Below are positions 9,875 through 22,250 of a DNA stretch of 64,000 bases, one piece after another. The stretch comes from Themeda triandra. Lineage: Eukaryota > Streptophyta > Magnoliopsida > Poales > Poaceae. The notes below the pieces were generated by a model. It was not told where the DNA came from. It did no database searches and saw only the letters and a program-made list of their open reading frames with translations. The stretch is taken from the NCBI GenBank assembly GCA_018135685.1, contig JAENPR010000660.1, positions 124,001-188,000 on the forward strand, written 5' to 3'. Every line of letters starts with the position of its first letter. Position 1 is the stretch's first letter. The translations under genes and the position numbers were made by a program.

Positions 9875-11586
9875 GAGCAAAATGCACCACAGGTACTCAA
9901 ACTATTGTGAAGGTGACAAATAGGTACTCAAACTTAGAAACTTACCAGCTAGATACTTAAACTATTGTGAGGTAACAAATGGGTACTAAATTATGTCACA
10001 CATGCACCATAAGCTCATTACATTTTGCTAAACCCCCCAATCAAACACACATTCACAATGCATCATAGTGGTTGATAAATTATTATGGCGCCATGTTCCT
10101 GACGGCCTTGCTTGCATCTTGAAGGCATGCATGGCTCATGCATACGTAGATGCATGGATTTGCATCTTGATTTTGCTTTGCATCTTCTCTGCTTCTTGCA
10201 CACAGCACACGCACGCCGGCATGTTGAGTTCGTCCTCCAGCATCCGCCTATGTTCCTGATGGCCACGTCCATGATCGCTCAGACGTCGACGACCCTCTCG
10301 GCGCGCACGGTAACCATAGTGCAGCATAGTGGTGGATGTTGAAGACACACTCCCTGCCGTATATACTGAGAGTTGCTCTACAATCGAGGTCATCTCTTGG
10401 ACTCTTGGTCCTTTGTATCCCCAGAAAAATCCCCGTCCACTCTTTCTCTCAAAGCCGCGAATGTTCGATAGATTTTTTGTCATAGGAAAATCCATATATA
10501 TGTATTTATTTGTGTGCATAAAAAGGAAAATACACCGTCCACTCTCTCTTGAAGCTAACAAGAAGCTAGCTAGTAAATGAAATGGCCGTTGCGAGCACTT
10601 GTATACGCCGGTTGATGTCATGCCATTTAGGCGTATACCAATATAGGACGGTGCGCGCCTTGGTGCCGGAGGCGTCCAGGCGCGGCTTCGACACCATCGT
10701 CCTCCTCACCTCCTGGATGCTCTGGAAGGAGCGCAACCGGAGGACGTTCGACGGCATCGCAGCGACCTTGTTGCTACACCGCATGTGGGAGGAAGCTCAC
10801 AGTTGGCTCGCGGCGGGCTATAAGTGCCTGGGAGTCTTCGTGGCCTAGTGCAGCAGCTTGTTCATCTCTAGGAGCACAATTAGTTTCGTCTAAGAGTACA
10901 ACCCTCTAAGCTCTGCCATTTTCAGCCGGCGATTTGTGTATTGTGTGTCTTCCGCTCGAGCCTCGGCATCTCGCCAGCTAGGTTCAGCCGAATATAATCG
11001 TAAAACTCTCTTCTTCTTAATGAGGCACGTGCAGCGCACGTTTTCAGAAAAAAAAAATATAGGACGGTGCGGCCTTGCACGTCTCGATCGTAGAGCAACT
11101 CTAAGTATATAGGGCAGGGAGCGCGTCTTCAACATCCATCACTATGCTGCACTATGGTTACGGTGCGCATCGAGGGGGTCGTCGACGTGTGAGCGATCAT
11201 GGACGTGGCCGCCAGGAACATGGGCGGATGCTGGAGGACGAACGCAACACGCCGGCGTGCGTGTGCTATGTGCAAGAAGCAGAGAAGATGCTAAGGAAGA
11301 TCAAGATGCAAATCCATGCATCTACGTATGCATGAGCCATGCGTGCCTTCAAGATGCAAGCAAGGCCGGCAGGAACATGGTGCCATGATAATTCATAAAC
11401 CACTACGATGCATTGTGAATGTGTGTTTGGCTGGGTGGTTTTAGCAAAATATAATGAGCTGATGGTGCATGTGTGGCGTAATTTAGTACCCATTTGTTAC
11501 CTCACAATAGTTTAAGTATCTAGCTGGTAAGTTTCTGAGTTGGAGTATCTATTTGTTAGTTTGAGTACCTGTGGTGTATTTTGCTC
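9875..11586. mobile_element. MULE with ~0.5 kb inverted repeats
   Basis: The segments 9875-10395 and 11093-11586 are inverted copies of each other at high identity. Both outer ends start GAGCAAAATxCACCACAGG. The flanking 9-mers AATAAATAA (9866-9874 and 11587-11595) are identical. Nine-bp duplication with very long TIRs indicates a Mutator-like, foldback-type element. No transposase is present. The unique centre is about 0.7 kb and contains a LINE fragment. A transcript across it would form a long hairpin. Confidence 0.85.
10656..11055 (+). mobile_element. 5'-truncated LINE fragment
   Basis: The insert is bounded by a 16-bp direct repeat, AATATAGGACGGTGCG, at 10640-10655 and 11056-11071. It ends in a short poly-A preceded by the CTTCTTAATGAGGCACG-like tail seen in grass LINEs. 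Its frame to the TAG at 10846-10848 encodes VLLTSWMLWKERNRRTFDG, characteristic of the C-terminal end of plant LINE reverse-transcriptase proteins. Target duplication, poly-A and 5' truncation are hallmarks of target-primed reverse transcription. It is nested in the MULE, so it inserted after the MULE formed. Confidence 0.8.
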
Positions 11587-11595
11587 AATAAATAA

Positions 11596-12453
11596 AGTAT
11601 ATAGATAGAGATGCCTTAGAAACCATGATTTAAGATTACTGCTACCTGAAACGATCGATGCAAACTGATTTGGCTGGCTTAACATGCAAGGAGAACTGTG
11701 TGCACATGGCAGTTAGTTGATCGATTCACCTTTTAACCCTGTCTTGCGTGACAAAATGGGAGGTGTTTTCGTTTTAGTAGACCCACTGAGGCTACATGCC
11801 CCTGTTGGGTTTAGGGTGTCTTTTGGTTGCACGGTTGTTGTCAAAAAACAAATATGTGCATGCATGAATTGAATTGGTCCAGATGCATCCATTCTGAGTG
11901 TGCCAAGTTCGATATATTTGTGCATCACCGGACTTTGCGAGCATTCCTGTGACCATTTATAATTGAATTTGTAGTAACTACTGATAATGTTTCTACAATA
12001 ATGCAATCTAACGATTGTGGTTTTACTTGTAAAAAACGATTGTGGTTTTTGAAAAAGGAATTTGCAAATATAATAATCCCTGCATAGATTATTAATTCTT
12101 GTGACAACGAGTTTGCGTCATGCTCGTACTCTTGACTGCATCATCCTGCTGGTGCTATGTTATTTCTTCAGTAACGCCTCGTCAATTAGCCTTTACGTGC
12201 TTGCGCTTGCGACTGATGTTTTGTGTTCTAATGATTTAGAATGTAAAATTATGTCACCTATTATCGTTCATTCACTAAATATCTTTCAAAAATTTATAAT
12301 TTTCTCTTATTATATGTACTTGGTCAAAAGATCACAGGGCAGCCGGCCTGTGCTTGCCCTCAACAAATCATTCTCTAAAAATACTTGATAACATTGTTAT
12401 TGTAAAAGCATGATCGCCATCCCATTGTACTATCCTTCCAAAGAAAAGAAAAT
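11596..12453. other. Spacer, no gene seen
   Basis: AT-rich sequence without a recognisable gene, ending at the target duplication of the large LTR element. Confidence 0.5.
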
Positions 12454-12458
12454 AAAAT

Positions 12459-14106
12459 TGTTAACACCAGAATTTGGTCAGGAATATGACAGGTGGACCC
12501 GCAGGCGGTAGAGAGAAGGATTCGGCAAATGCATATGCGGTCGGCTAAATTCCATGTGTTCGGCAAATGGCCAAGCGGTCGGCAACTGCTTTATTTGAAG
12601 GCGGAGAAAGGAAAAAGGAAGCTGATCGAAAAGGGAAGGAGTCGTGATGATCAAGGACTCCGATTATGGATAGAGTTAGCGTGTCTTTGTCTTTCCAATT
12701 TTGGTTAGATAGTTCGTAAGTGCTTAGGACTCATGTTTTGTCCGGGGTATAAATATAAACCCTCGACCATTGTAACAAGGGTTCACAACCAAATCAATAC
12801 AACCGGCTACGCGCCACCCTTCGAGTCCTTTAGTCGTGTCGTCGAGTTCTTCGAGAGGGCCAATCGATCCGTCGACCTCCGTAAGTCCCGGCAACCTTGC
12901 TATCATGTCTAGTATCGTGCGGCGGATTTAGATGTGATGCAAGTAGTCTCATCCGTTTTGCTTAGTATCGTGCGGCGGATTTAAGCTTAATGATGGGAAG
13001 TTTTTGCTTGTGCCTTGTATCGTGCGGCGGATTAAGACATGAGTAAAGATAGTTATCGGCTCTTTTAGATTTGGCATGATCTAATAGATTCATTAAGTTA
13101 CCATGTGTTGCTTGCTTTATTTAATGTTTAATTATTTGCAACACTCTTTTGCCCAATCTAGATTGATACTCTTTCGGCTTGTTAATCGTTCTTTCATGTT
13201 TATTCAATATCAAGTGGATCAAGTTCATATAGCCGAATTAGATCGATCTAGATTGTCACGTGTTGTGGGTTCATTCACGTCATGTGTAGATAAGCCTTGA
13301 CAGGACCGGGTACCGTGCGGCAGATGCAGGTCTTTGGGTTACTCTAGAGCTAGTCATCCGGTGGACTAGAGATCGGTTTAATCGATAGGCTCCTTTACAT
13401 GTTACTTGTTTGTTCCTTCTTCATGGACCCCGATTCGGCAATCTTGCGATACGGTTATGCTTAAACATGTGACGAGTATTTATAGATCTGTTAGGTAATT
13501 GCATGCTTTTAGCTCTTTATTGTTAGATTGTATCATGCGGTGGATTGATCTAGCAAGTAAAGAGTGGTGTAAATTCATAGTGAGTGGTATCATGCGGTGG
13601 ATTAGCTTGCTTGGGTTTATGCTTGACGGGTTTATGAAGGCTAGACGTGCGGCAGACTAGTTGGAATAGCCTATGCATGTGTTATTTAGTAGATTTATAT
13701 TTATAAGTTACTTATTCTTAATTTTTAGTGCTTGATGATGCTTTAAACATGAGATGTAGTTTGATATGCTTTAATGATTTAATCTTGTTCAAACATGTCT
13801 TCATTTACTGTATTCGGCTAGTTTGTTCTGTTTACATCAGTTATGTTACTTTAGCCGAATGAACTGCATCCTGTTGGCAGATAGCTTCCATAGCTATGTG
13901 TCGTCGTAAGTGGCTTCAGGGCCGTAAAGATGGAACTGTCTGGTCTCACCCAGCACGTTCCAGTTATGATCTTACCGTTTTATCCCTTGTCGATTTTCAG
14001 GTCAAAATCGGCACGCCACCGGATTCGACGCCGGGCACCCGATTGAAGCTAGGCTTTCCGGCTTGCTTGTGTGTGAGACGTAGGGTGGTCACAATTTGCG
14101 TCAACA
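12459..14106 (+). repeat. 5' LTR
   Basis: Starts TGTTAACACCAG and ends GTCAACA. A TATA box (GGGTATAAATATAAACC) lies at about 12747-12763, so R probably starts near 12790. A motif GTATC(G/A)TGCGG(C/T)GGAT recurs at 12912, 12965, 13017, 13530 and 13588, with a variant at 13309. The 3' LTR is nearly identical; I see about two dozen small differences, mostly at CAG/CTG sites. Confidence 0.9.
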
Positions 14107-14109
14107 CAC

Positions 14110-14130
14110 TTTTTGGCACGCCGGTGGGAC
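14110..14130 (+). promoter_or_regulatory. Probable primer-binding site
   Basis: TTTTTGGCACGCCGGTGGGA follows within a few bases of the 5' LTR end. A TGGCxCxCCGGTGGGA-type site is the usual layout for grass Tat-like elements. The priming tRNA was not determined. Confidence 0.45.
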
Positions 14131-14188
14131 GACTTCTCAATCTAAGATGGGATCGGAAATTGACAACGATCACGTTCGAACGTGACCA

Positions 14189-16700
14189 TGGACGAGCTGC
14201 GCGAGCAACGCCGGATCGTGGAACAGGCAATGGAACGGTTTCGGCGAAATGTCGATGTCTTTTTCCAAGAACAAGAGTGGCGAGTGATCGTCAAGCAATC
14301 ATTGCCACGAGTTCTTCTCGCCGGTCGATCGACATTGCGACGAGGAGGAGATGCGAGAGGGTAGTTGCAGCCATATACAAAGTTTGTGGGAGACACTATG
14401 TTGAATCATAACACGGCTTTTCCGGGGCACTTTCCGCAAGATCATGGTGACACTTTTGGTCCAGCGGTTGACAAGCGCTTTGAAGAAAGATTTGGAGAGC
14501 TTTTTGGGCCGGTGTACTTCAACACTCAGCAATCTTCAGGGAAGTCAACTGGAGGAGAAGAGATGATCGGTACAAGCAAGGATGGAGCTATTCACGATGA
14601 AAAAGAAAAACCTCCTGTTGCCGAGCAGCAAACTTATGGTCAAGTAACTTTTGGTGCAACAACGGATATACCCGCATCTGCTTACAAGATTGCTCCAGTG
14701 GCAAATAGATTGCAGAAGAGTGTCTATGGAGATGGGTACAATGAATTTACTGATTACGGTGCTCGAGTGCTTTGCCGAATCCGAGGTACGGGAGTGCATC
14801 GGAATGCCTTCTAGAAGACGGGGAGCAAAAGATGCAAATGATGAGCTCCTAAGCGAGAATGGCGACATGATGCAGAATCAATTCGGCCCGAAACCAAAGC
14901 ATCGAGACATATGCATACAAATCTCCTTTCCCAGTGGTACAATAGGGTAGCTCTTCCACCAAGAGTTAAGCCACCAATGAGATTTGACCAAATTCTGCGG
15001 GTCGGGATGACACCAAGTACCATTGAGCATGTCACAGATATTTGATGCAACTTGGAGAAGTGCTAGTGATGAAGCTTGGAGAATCGAGATATTTTCCTAT
15101 GTCTCGACGGGGCCGGCTTTCACATGGTTTGCTTCGCGGCCGGCCAATTCCATTGGTACATGGGCGAGTTGGAGCAAAAGTTCCATTCATACTTTTATAC
15201 GGGAACCAATGAGAAGAAGATGGTTGATCTGTGGGCTATGAGGATGAAAACTGCGAGACACCAATGGAGTATCTTCGAAGATTCGGAGAAGCGAAGAACA
15301 TGTGCTATTCTCGACTATTCCCGATGATCAACTTGCACAATTGGTCATTGCGGGCATGCCGCCACATATCGAGACAAGCTATTCGGCATGGAGTTTGAAG
15401 ACCTTGGACGGCTTGCACAAAAATTGACAAGAATGAGCAATCAAGCCCAAGGGTTCGGAGAGATGCTCGTTTTCGGAAGAAGAACGGTGCAACCGTTGAC
15501 ATATATCGGGATTTCTAGAAGAAGCATCGAATATGAAGATGAAGATGAAGTAGCGCTGCAGAGCCGAACTGGACTAAAGAGCCTACTTTGGTCGAGTCAT
15601 CGATGGGTGAAGCGGCAAAAGGGATCTTATGATTTTGATGTCGTAAAGCGAGATAAGCTCTTTTTGTTTCTAATTCAAGAAGGACGCATCAAGCGCCGAG
15701 GAAGGACATCCTATCTTTGCGCTTTGAAGGGGTAAAGGATAAGAATCTGCGGGTTCCATGATGCGAGTTCTCATCATATCAATGATTGCCGAGTGTTCGA
15801 GTAAAGATTCGTAAAGCTATTCAAGATGGACACTTAAGATTTGATGGCAAGATGAAAGTAGACAAAAACCCATTCCCTCAGAATATGGTCTCTTTCTCTA
15901 TAGGCATGGTTGATGCCAGTGAATCCAAGGAAAAGGGAAAGATGAAGGTTCTGACCTCTGAAAGAGCCAAGGAGAGTGGTGCTGTTGATCCTGATCGGCA
16001 AATTACCAAGCAGGAAGTGCAACAACTACAGTTCAGAGATAGCCGAACAGAGAAGGGTCAGACTTCAGAAGCAGCTAAGGGAAATTGCCGGATACACGCT
16101 GAGCCGAAGCGCAGAGTTACAAAGACGACACTTGTTGAATAAGTGGCGGTGGGAAAAGAAGATGGAGTATGATGAGGAACAAGTACATTGAAGAGGAGCG
16201 CAGGTTCATGGCAGAACGACAGAGGTATGAAGCAGAATTGCGCCGAAGAGAACAAGAAGAGTACAGGAAAGAACAAGAGCAGTCGCATTGGAACTGTTCC
16301 TTCTTCGTTCTTGTTGGAATGAAGGCTTGAAGTTGCTGCCGGGAACAATTGCCCCGAATGCGGTGATCAATATTCGAGTACAGCAATCTCGAGTCAACCG
16401 TCCCGTTCATGATAGACTTGGGATGAAAGTTCCAGAGAACGATCGGCGCTTAAAAATAAACGGTTTTGATGAACATCGGAGGAAGAGATTTGCGAGATCA
16501 AGCTTGGGCTCACAAAGCAGTGTCCATAATGCGAAGAGAGCTCCTACAGGTGGCAAAGAGGACAGTGGTGCCCTCCGGTCTCACGGAAAAGTCGGAAGAG
16601 AAGAGTTCGAGCGTTTGAGAAATCAAGAGCTGAAACAGGAATTAGCCGAAAAGAAGCCGGTGTGGCGTCCTAAGAAAAGGGATGATGGACGGGGCCCTTC
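14189..16700 (+). pseudogene. gag region, frameshifted
   Basis: Successive plus frames carry capsid-like pieces: LEQKFHSYFYTGTNEKK (about 15170-15225), IPDDQLAQLV (about 15323) and LGRLAQKLTRMSNQAQGFGE (about 15402-15462), matching the retrotransposon gag domain order. The upstream piece at 14365-14814 and the Lys/Glu/Arg-rich downstream part (15786-16700) are less conserved. The frame changes many times. Frame breaks at 15251-15263, 15281-15290 and 15309-15315 sit at GCGAGAC, TTCGGAG and CTCGAC, where an intact frame would need GCAGAGAC, TTCAGAG and CTCTGAC. Confidence 0.75.
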
Positions 16701-16879
16701 GGTGATACTAACATGGTGTTCTTCATTCCATTAGAGTTTAAAGCTCTGAAGACCAAGAAGTGCAAGATGAGGTATATTGATTTTGATGAGACCGAATGCC
16801 GAGACCGATGGCTCAACTTGTGTTGACTCGGCAAGCAATCTTTGACAAGCCGGTTAAAAACCGTCATCGAAGCCATTAT

Positions 16880-17310
16880 ACCCGAAGGGATATGTCAATG
16901 GCAAACCTTTAACCAAGATGCTTGTTGATGGAGGGGCTGCTATCAATATTATGCCCTATGCTACTTTCGAAAGCTTGGTATGACAAGTGAAGATTTCTTT
17001 ATGACCGACATGATCCTTAGAGATTTTTCTTGGCAATGCTTCGATACTCGTGGAGCAAGTACATGTGGAACCGATGATTGGATCCAAAACTTTGATCACT
17101 ACCTTCTTTGTCATTGATGGCAAGGGGGCATATAGCATGCTTCTTGGAAGAGATTGGATCCATGCTAATTGCTGTATACCCTCAACTATGCATCAAATCC
17201 TTATTCAGTGGGTAGGAGATGATGTAGAAGTTGTTGATCTCGATGATTCGGTGAGTGTTGCCACTTCCGAGCACGCTTATTGGGAGTATGATGGACTAGA
17301 CGCCTTTCGG
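16880..17310 (+). pseudogene. Aspartic protease region, frameshifted
   Basis: MLVDGGAAINIMPYATF-like sequence at about 16918-16970 carries the D-G-G-A active-site form found in Tat-type proteases. VIDGKGAYSMLLGRDWIHA at about 17113-17168 matches the C-terminal protease motif (LLGRDWI). At least one frame change separates them. The enzyme would cleave the gag-pol polyprotein. Confidence 0.7.
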
Positions 17311-17539
17311 GTAAGATATGGAAGGAAGGTCCTGTCAATGTGTTCGACGAGAGATCAACGGCCGATCCAAGCGATCGGCTCGACGGTAACTTTTAATGGG
17401 CAATCCAATCGATGGCAACAAAGGCAAAGCGGGTCGTGGTTTCATGTCGGCCGACAAGTTAGAGGAAATCAATGTTGGTGATAGCACAAAGTCAAGGCCG
17501 ATGTATATCGGTGCAAATTTAGACCCGAGAATATAAATT

Positions 17540-18925
17540 GAAGTCAATAGAGTTCTTTGAAGGAGTTCAAAGATTGTTTTGCTTGGGATTACAGAGATGC
17601 CTGGGTTGGATCGATCAATTGTTGAGCATAAGCTGCCTATAAAACCTGGATTTCGTCCTTTCAAACAACCTCCACGGAAAATCTATAAAGAGGAGGTATT
17701 GGCCGATGTAAAGAAAGAGATTGAGAGATTAATTGAAGCAAACTTTATTCGGCCATGCGGGTATGCGAATGGATTTCAAATATAGTACTGTCTACAAGAA
17801 GAATGGGAAGATGAGGGTATGCATAGATTTCGAGAGATCTCAACAAAGCTACTCCAATGGATGGATACCCAATGCCGGTTGCCGATTTATTAGTGGATGC
17901 AGAGCGGGTTATGAAGTTATTAGTTTTATGGATGGCAATCTTGGCTACAATCAGATTTTCATGGCGGTTGAAGATATTGCAAAGCGCATTCGGATGTCCT
18001 GGTCACATTGGATTGTTTGAGTGGATAGTGATGACATTTGGATTGAAGAATCTTTGGTGCAACTTATCGAGAGCCATGAACTATATCTTTCATGAGTTAA
18101 TCGGCAAGATTGTAGAAATTTATATTGATGATGTAGTAGTCAAATCCGGAGACCATGAAGGACATTTAGCCGATTTAAGAAAGACTTTGGAGTGCACAAG
18201 GAGACATGGCTTAAAGATGAATCCAAACAAGTGTGCTTTTGGAGTCTCTTTGGTGAGTTTTAGGGTTCTTGATCCACAAAGGAGGGATAGAAGTTGGGAA
18301 AAAGAGCATGGAAGCAATAGACAAAGTTGTGCCCCCAACTAACCTTACGAGTTGCAATCATTCTTTGGGCAAGGTCAATTTCATGAGAAGATTCATATCC
18401 AATTTATCGAAAGAGTGTTGCCTTTCTCTCCATTGTTGAAGCTCAAGAAAGATCGAAATTTATCAGGGGTGACATACAAGCAAAAGGCTTTTGATGAAAT
18501 CAAGCAATATATGATGGCACCACCGGTATTGGTACCTCCACAACTTGAGAAGCCTTTCAAGGTTGTATGTGGCGGCCGATAGCCTAACAATAGGATCGGC
18601 CCTTATGCAAGAGTTTGATGGAAAGAGAGAGTAATAGCTTACCTTAGCCGAAAACCTGTTAGATCCCGAAACAAGGTATTCGGCTATAGAAAAGCTCGTT
18701 TGTGTGTTTATTACTCATGCACTAAATTTCGGCACTATTTGTTAAATGCCGAATGTGTGGTTATATCTAGTTTTGATGTAATTAAACACATGTTGTCAAT
18801 GCCGATTTTAAGTGGGAGAATCGGCAAATGGGTATTAGCACTTGTCGAGTTTAATTTAAAGTATGAGTCGGCAAAAGCGGTGAAAGGACGAGGCAATTGC
18901 CGATTTTATTACTCAACATCGTGAT
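17540..18925 (+). pseudogene. Reverse transcriptase and RNase H, frameshifted
   Basis: Reverse transcriptase motifs in order: DMPGLDRSIVEHKLPIKPG (about 17597), VYKKNGKMRVCIDF (about 17793-17833), MDGYPMPVADLLVDA, the catalytic YIDDVVVKS (about 18121-18147), KCAFGV (about 18229), then a connection region and RNase H (FRHYLLNAECVVISS, about 18728). Frame breaks at 17829-17840 (TTTCGAGAG) and 17981-18000 (AAGCGCATTCGG) fall where an intact copy would have CAG or CTG. Several further breaks follow at 18260-18680. Confidence 0.85.
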
Positions 18926-18936
18926 TTATCGTTGAT

Positions 18937-19330
18937 ATGATTAACATTGCCCCATGGGCATTATTTTTTGATGGATCATCATGTGACAAAGGTGGTGGTG
19001 CTGGTATTCTTTTGATATCCCCACGTGGAAAGATATTTGAGTTTGCTTTTTCAATTGAATATCCTGTCACTAACAATCAAGCGAGTATGAGGCTTTGCTT
19101 AGAGGGCTTAATTTGTTGGTAGAACGAAGGCTTTATTCTTTGTTGAAGTATTTGGTGATTCGAGTTGGTAATCAATCGGTTGACAGGACAATATGAATGC
19201 AAAAATGATGTCTTGCAAGGGTACCATGAACAATGTAGGGAACTTCGAAAAGTTTTTCGGTAGTTACTTTGCATCATATACCCGAGAGAGCACAATGGAA
19301 AAGCAAATAAATTAGCTCAAACGGCCTCTC
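18937..19330 (+). pseudogene. Second RNase H (aRNH) region
   Basis: APWALFFDGSSCDKGGGAGI begins at about 18949; the first Asp-Gly-Ser and the later NNQAS(E) region are typical of the additional archaeal-type RNase H carried by Tat elements between the native RNase H and integrase. The frame is lost at 19081-19086 (GCGAGTATG) where CAG would keep it open. The dual RNase H is the main reason for assigning the element to Tat. Confidence 0.7.
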
Positions 19331-19439
19331 GGATATCGGGAAAATCATGAAGTCTATACACGAGAAGAAGATGTTTTCAATTCGATCGAGATAAGTAATG
19401 ACCGGAGAAGTGACATTATCAACTATCCGAAAGACCCAT

Positions 19440-20660
19440 CTCAAAGAGTTTCCGGAGGCTCGGGTATAAGGCACTTAAATTTGTGCTTCTTGATGATCGG
19501 TTGTATCACAAGTCTATAGATGGAGTGTTGCTCAAGTGCTTGAGCCAAGAAGAGGCTAAGAAGATTATGTTTGAAGTCCATGAAGGAGCTTGTGGTGCAC
19601 ATCGGTCGGCCTACCGAATGAAATGGATAATAAGGAGGACGGGGTACTTTTGGCCGACTATGTTGGAGGATTGCTTTGAATATTACAAAGGGTGTCGAGA
19701 TTGTCGATATTTGGTAATGTTCAAAGAGCACCCGCATCTCGCTCGAATCCAATAATTAAACCTTGGCCGTTCGAGAGGATGGGGTATAGATTTAATTGGA
19801 CAAATCAATCCTCCATCTAGCAAAGGACACAAATTTGTGTTGTCGGCATGATTATTTCACCAAGTGGGTTGAAGCTATCCCTTTGAAAAAGGTCACATCG
19901 AGAAAATATGATCGGTTTGTCAAAGAACATATAATTCATAGGTTTGGAATCCCACGAGACCATTACAAGCGATCAAGGGACTCGGTTCACTTCTTCGAGT
20001 TTTGTGACTTTGCCGAAAGCATGGGGATAAGGCTATATAATTCTTCTCCTTATTATGCACAAGCCAATGGCCAAGCGAGGCGTCAAATAAGATCATGATC
20101 AAGATTATTCAGAAGAAAATCGATGAGAAGCCAAGGAGATGGCACTTGGTCCTTAATGAAGCATTATGGGCTTACCGAATGGCTTGCCATGGGTCCACAC
20201 AAGCATCTCCATATGAATTGGTTTATGGACATAGTGTCTTTGTGATGCCTTGGGAGTTGCAATCGGGATCAAGGAGAGTTGAATTGCAAAAGGATTTGAC
20301 GGATAAGGATTATAAGGATCGATGATGGATGAATTAGAGGATTTACATTTGATTCGTCTTAAGGCCCCGGAAAACATTGAGAAGAATAAAATACGTGTTG
20401 CCAAGTACTACAACAAGAAAGTTAAAATTAAGCAATTTGTAGAAGGAGAATTGGTTTGGAAAACAATATTGCCGATTGGTACCAAAGATAGAACATTCGG
20501 CAAGTGGTCTCCGAATTGGGAAGGACCTTTTCGGGTTGTCAGTTGTGCGCCTGGCAATGCGTATATATTGAAGACTATTTGTTTGGAGAAGAGCTTACTA
20601 GAGCCATCAATGGCGAGATACCTTAAGAAGTTTTATCCAAGTATCGAAGTTGGATCTTAA
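19440..20660 (+). pseudogene. Integrase, frameshifted
   Basis: The zinc-binding HHCC part lies at about 19570-19710 (VHEGACGAH... CFEYYKGCRDC), followed by the catalytic core (FTKWVEAIPLKKVTS at about 19853, FCDFAESMGIRLYNSSPYY at about 19999-20055, then WALWAYR-type motif at about 20163) and a C-terminal region at 20322-20660 ending KKFYPSIEVGS. Frames break at 19601-19606, 19691-19710, 19951-20000 and 20071-20080, again at CGG/CGAG/CG sites standing for expected CAG. The C-terminal 112 codons are open. Confidence 0.85.
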
Positions 20661-21058
20661 CTATGGCTCTGATATGGATGTGGCATAGCCGATTGAATAA
20701 ACCTTCAGAGCAAAGAAAAGAAGTTGAACAAAAATAGCCGATACAGTTGTATCGCCTTTAGCCGATTTTTTTTAAAAAAAAAATTTAAAGTGAATAGTTT
20801 GATCTTATCTCTCAACTGATAGGTTTATCGGGAGAAGATAAAGAGAATTGAAGTGCTACGCTACAAACCGTCAAGTCGTGGAATAGTGCCAATATCTAAT
20901 CGGTTGAAGTGACGTCATGCGTTCAAGAAGATTTCATTCGGAAGAGTGTTGCGGTTAAGTTCTAGCTAAGGAAAATTTGCAAGAGGCAAATGTGACAGAC
21001 GAACATCATCACGAGACAAGCAAGAACAAGAAGGGGACCAACATTCTTCATTAAAATT
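20661..21058. other. Spacer after pol
   Basis: Non-coding sequence between the pol end and the antisense ORF; contains several GCCGAT(T/A) words also common in the LTR and pol of this element. Confidence 0.5.
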
Positions 21059-22250
21059 TTATTTACAACCCGCGCCAATCCTAATACAAGCTACTCCTCT
21101 TCTTCGTTGAAGAGCTTGTTGAGGACAGAACTCCGGGTTGGTGGCGTTGGCCATGGCGTCGGCGTGGGCGTCGTACCCCGCCGGGAGGCCCTCGATGTCG
21201 TCGACTTCGTGAGGAAGCCCGCCGCGGAAGCCGGTCGGCATCGGAGCGTAGTCGTCCCGGTCCAGACGACATCCCCGCCAGCCGAGGGAGGTGCCGAGGC
21301 GCACGCCATGAAGGGCAACCCGGTCGACGACCGGGAATCGCCTCAAGGCGATTCGCGCGGAGTCGCCCCGGGCATTCACGTGATTGGCCGCCGCCGTCGC
21401 CGCCACCTTCGGGCGATCCGGCTCCGTGGTGAGGTCGCAAAGGAACATAAAATCGATCGGTGAGCGAGATGAATTGGGAAGAACGGAAAATCGAAAACAT
21501 TTGTTGAAGAGCAAATGCGGTGACGGCCTCGCCTGCCGGCGGTTGTCCTCCAACTCCAGCCGTGGCGATCCCAAACTTCTTGGTCTCTTCACCAAGAAGC
21601 TCCATCGCCTCGTCCCGCTCGCGGCGGTATGCGGCGGCGTCATAGCGGGCGTGCGCCGGGATCTCCTCATCGTTCGTCCCGAGATAGGACGGTACGAGGA
21701 GGAGGACCCCGACAGGCCGAAGCGAGGCCGGTGCCGGAGCGAGGAAGGAGCCGGGCCGGAGCCGGAACCGGCGTGGGGCGGGAGGAGCGTCAAACGCCGC
21801 GGCCGGCGCCGGAAGCGCCATTGGCCGGCCGATCCTCGCCGTCCTACAAACGAGGTGCAATCAAGATCGACTAAACAAGAAAGAAAGCGCAAATAAGATA
21901 GGGAGGTTATCTCTTACTGCGGCAGACGACGACCACCACGGCCGCTTCCCTCCGTGCGTCCGCCCGCAGAGCGGGGAGCGGAGGCGGAAGAAGGAGTGTG
22001 GGTGCCGGCCGGCGACCCGCCTCCGGACGTTGGCGATGTAGTCGCCGGTGTTCCCGACGGCCCCGAAACGGATCGAGAAGATGAACAACCGCAAGGGGGC
22101 AAAGACCCAAATCGGGTGAAGATTATCAACTAGCGCAACTCAAGAGATTGAAGATCTCACCGCCGGCGCGGTTCTTTGCTTCCCTCCGCCTCGTCCCCGG
22201 GGACGCTTGTTGCGATCGCGCCGCTCGCCATTGGTGGTGGTTGGGGCTTT
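21059..22250 (-). pseudogene. Antisense ORF A, apparently spliced
   Basis: Minus-strand coding-like segments opposite to pol: an ATG exon (MASGAIATSVPGDEAEGSKE, about 22232-22165), a second Gly/Ser/Thr-rich segment ending at a donor-like CA|GTAAGAG (about 21918), an acceptor-like TTTGTAG at about 21847, a segment with RYDAAAYRRERDEAMELLGEE (about 21640-21575), and a final frame containing DRDDYAPMPTGFRGGLPHEV (about 21260-21200) with a stop at 21059-21061. Function unknown. Extra antisense ORFs between pol and the 3' LTR are known in Tat-type elements. The exon boundaries are my reading and are uncertain. Confidence 0.5.

Noticed and set aside
10582..10655. N-terminal part of the frame leading into the LINE fragment
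   Set aside because: The LINE begins at 10656 after its target duplication; the upstream codons are MULE sequence read by chance in the same frame.
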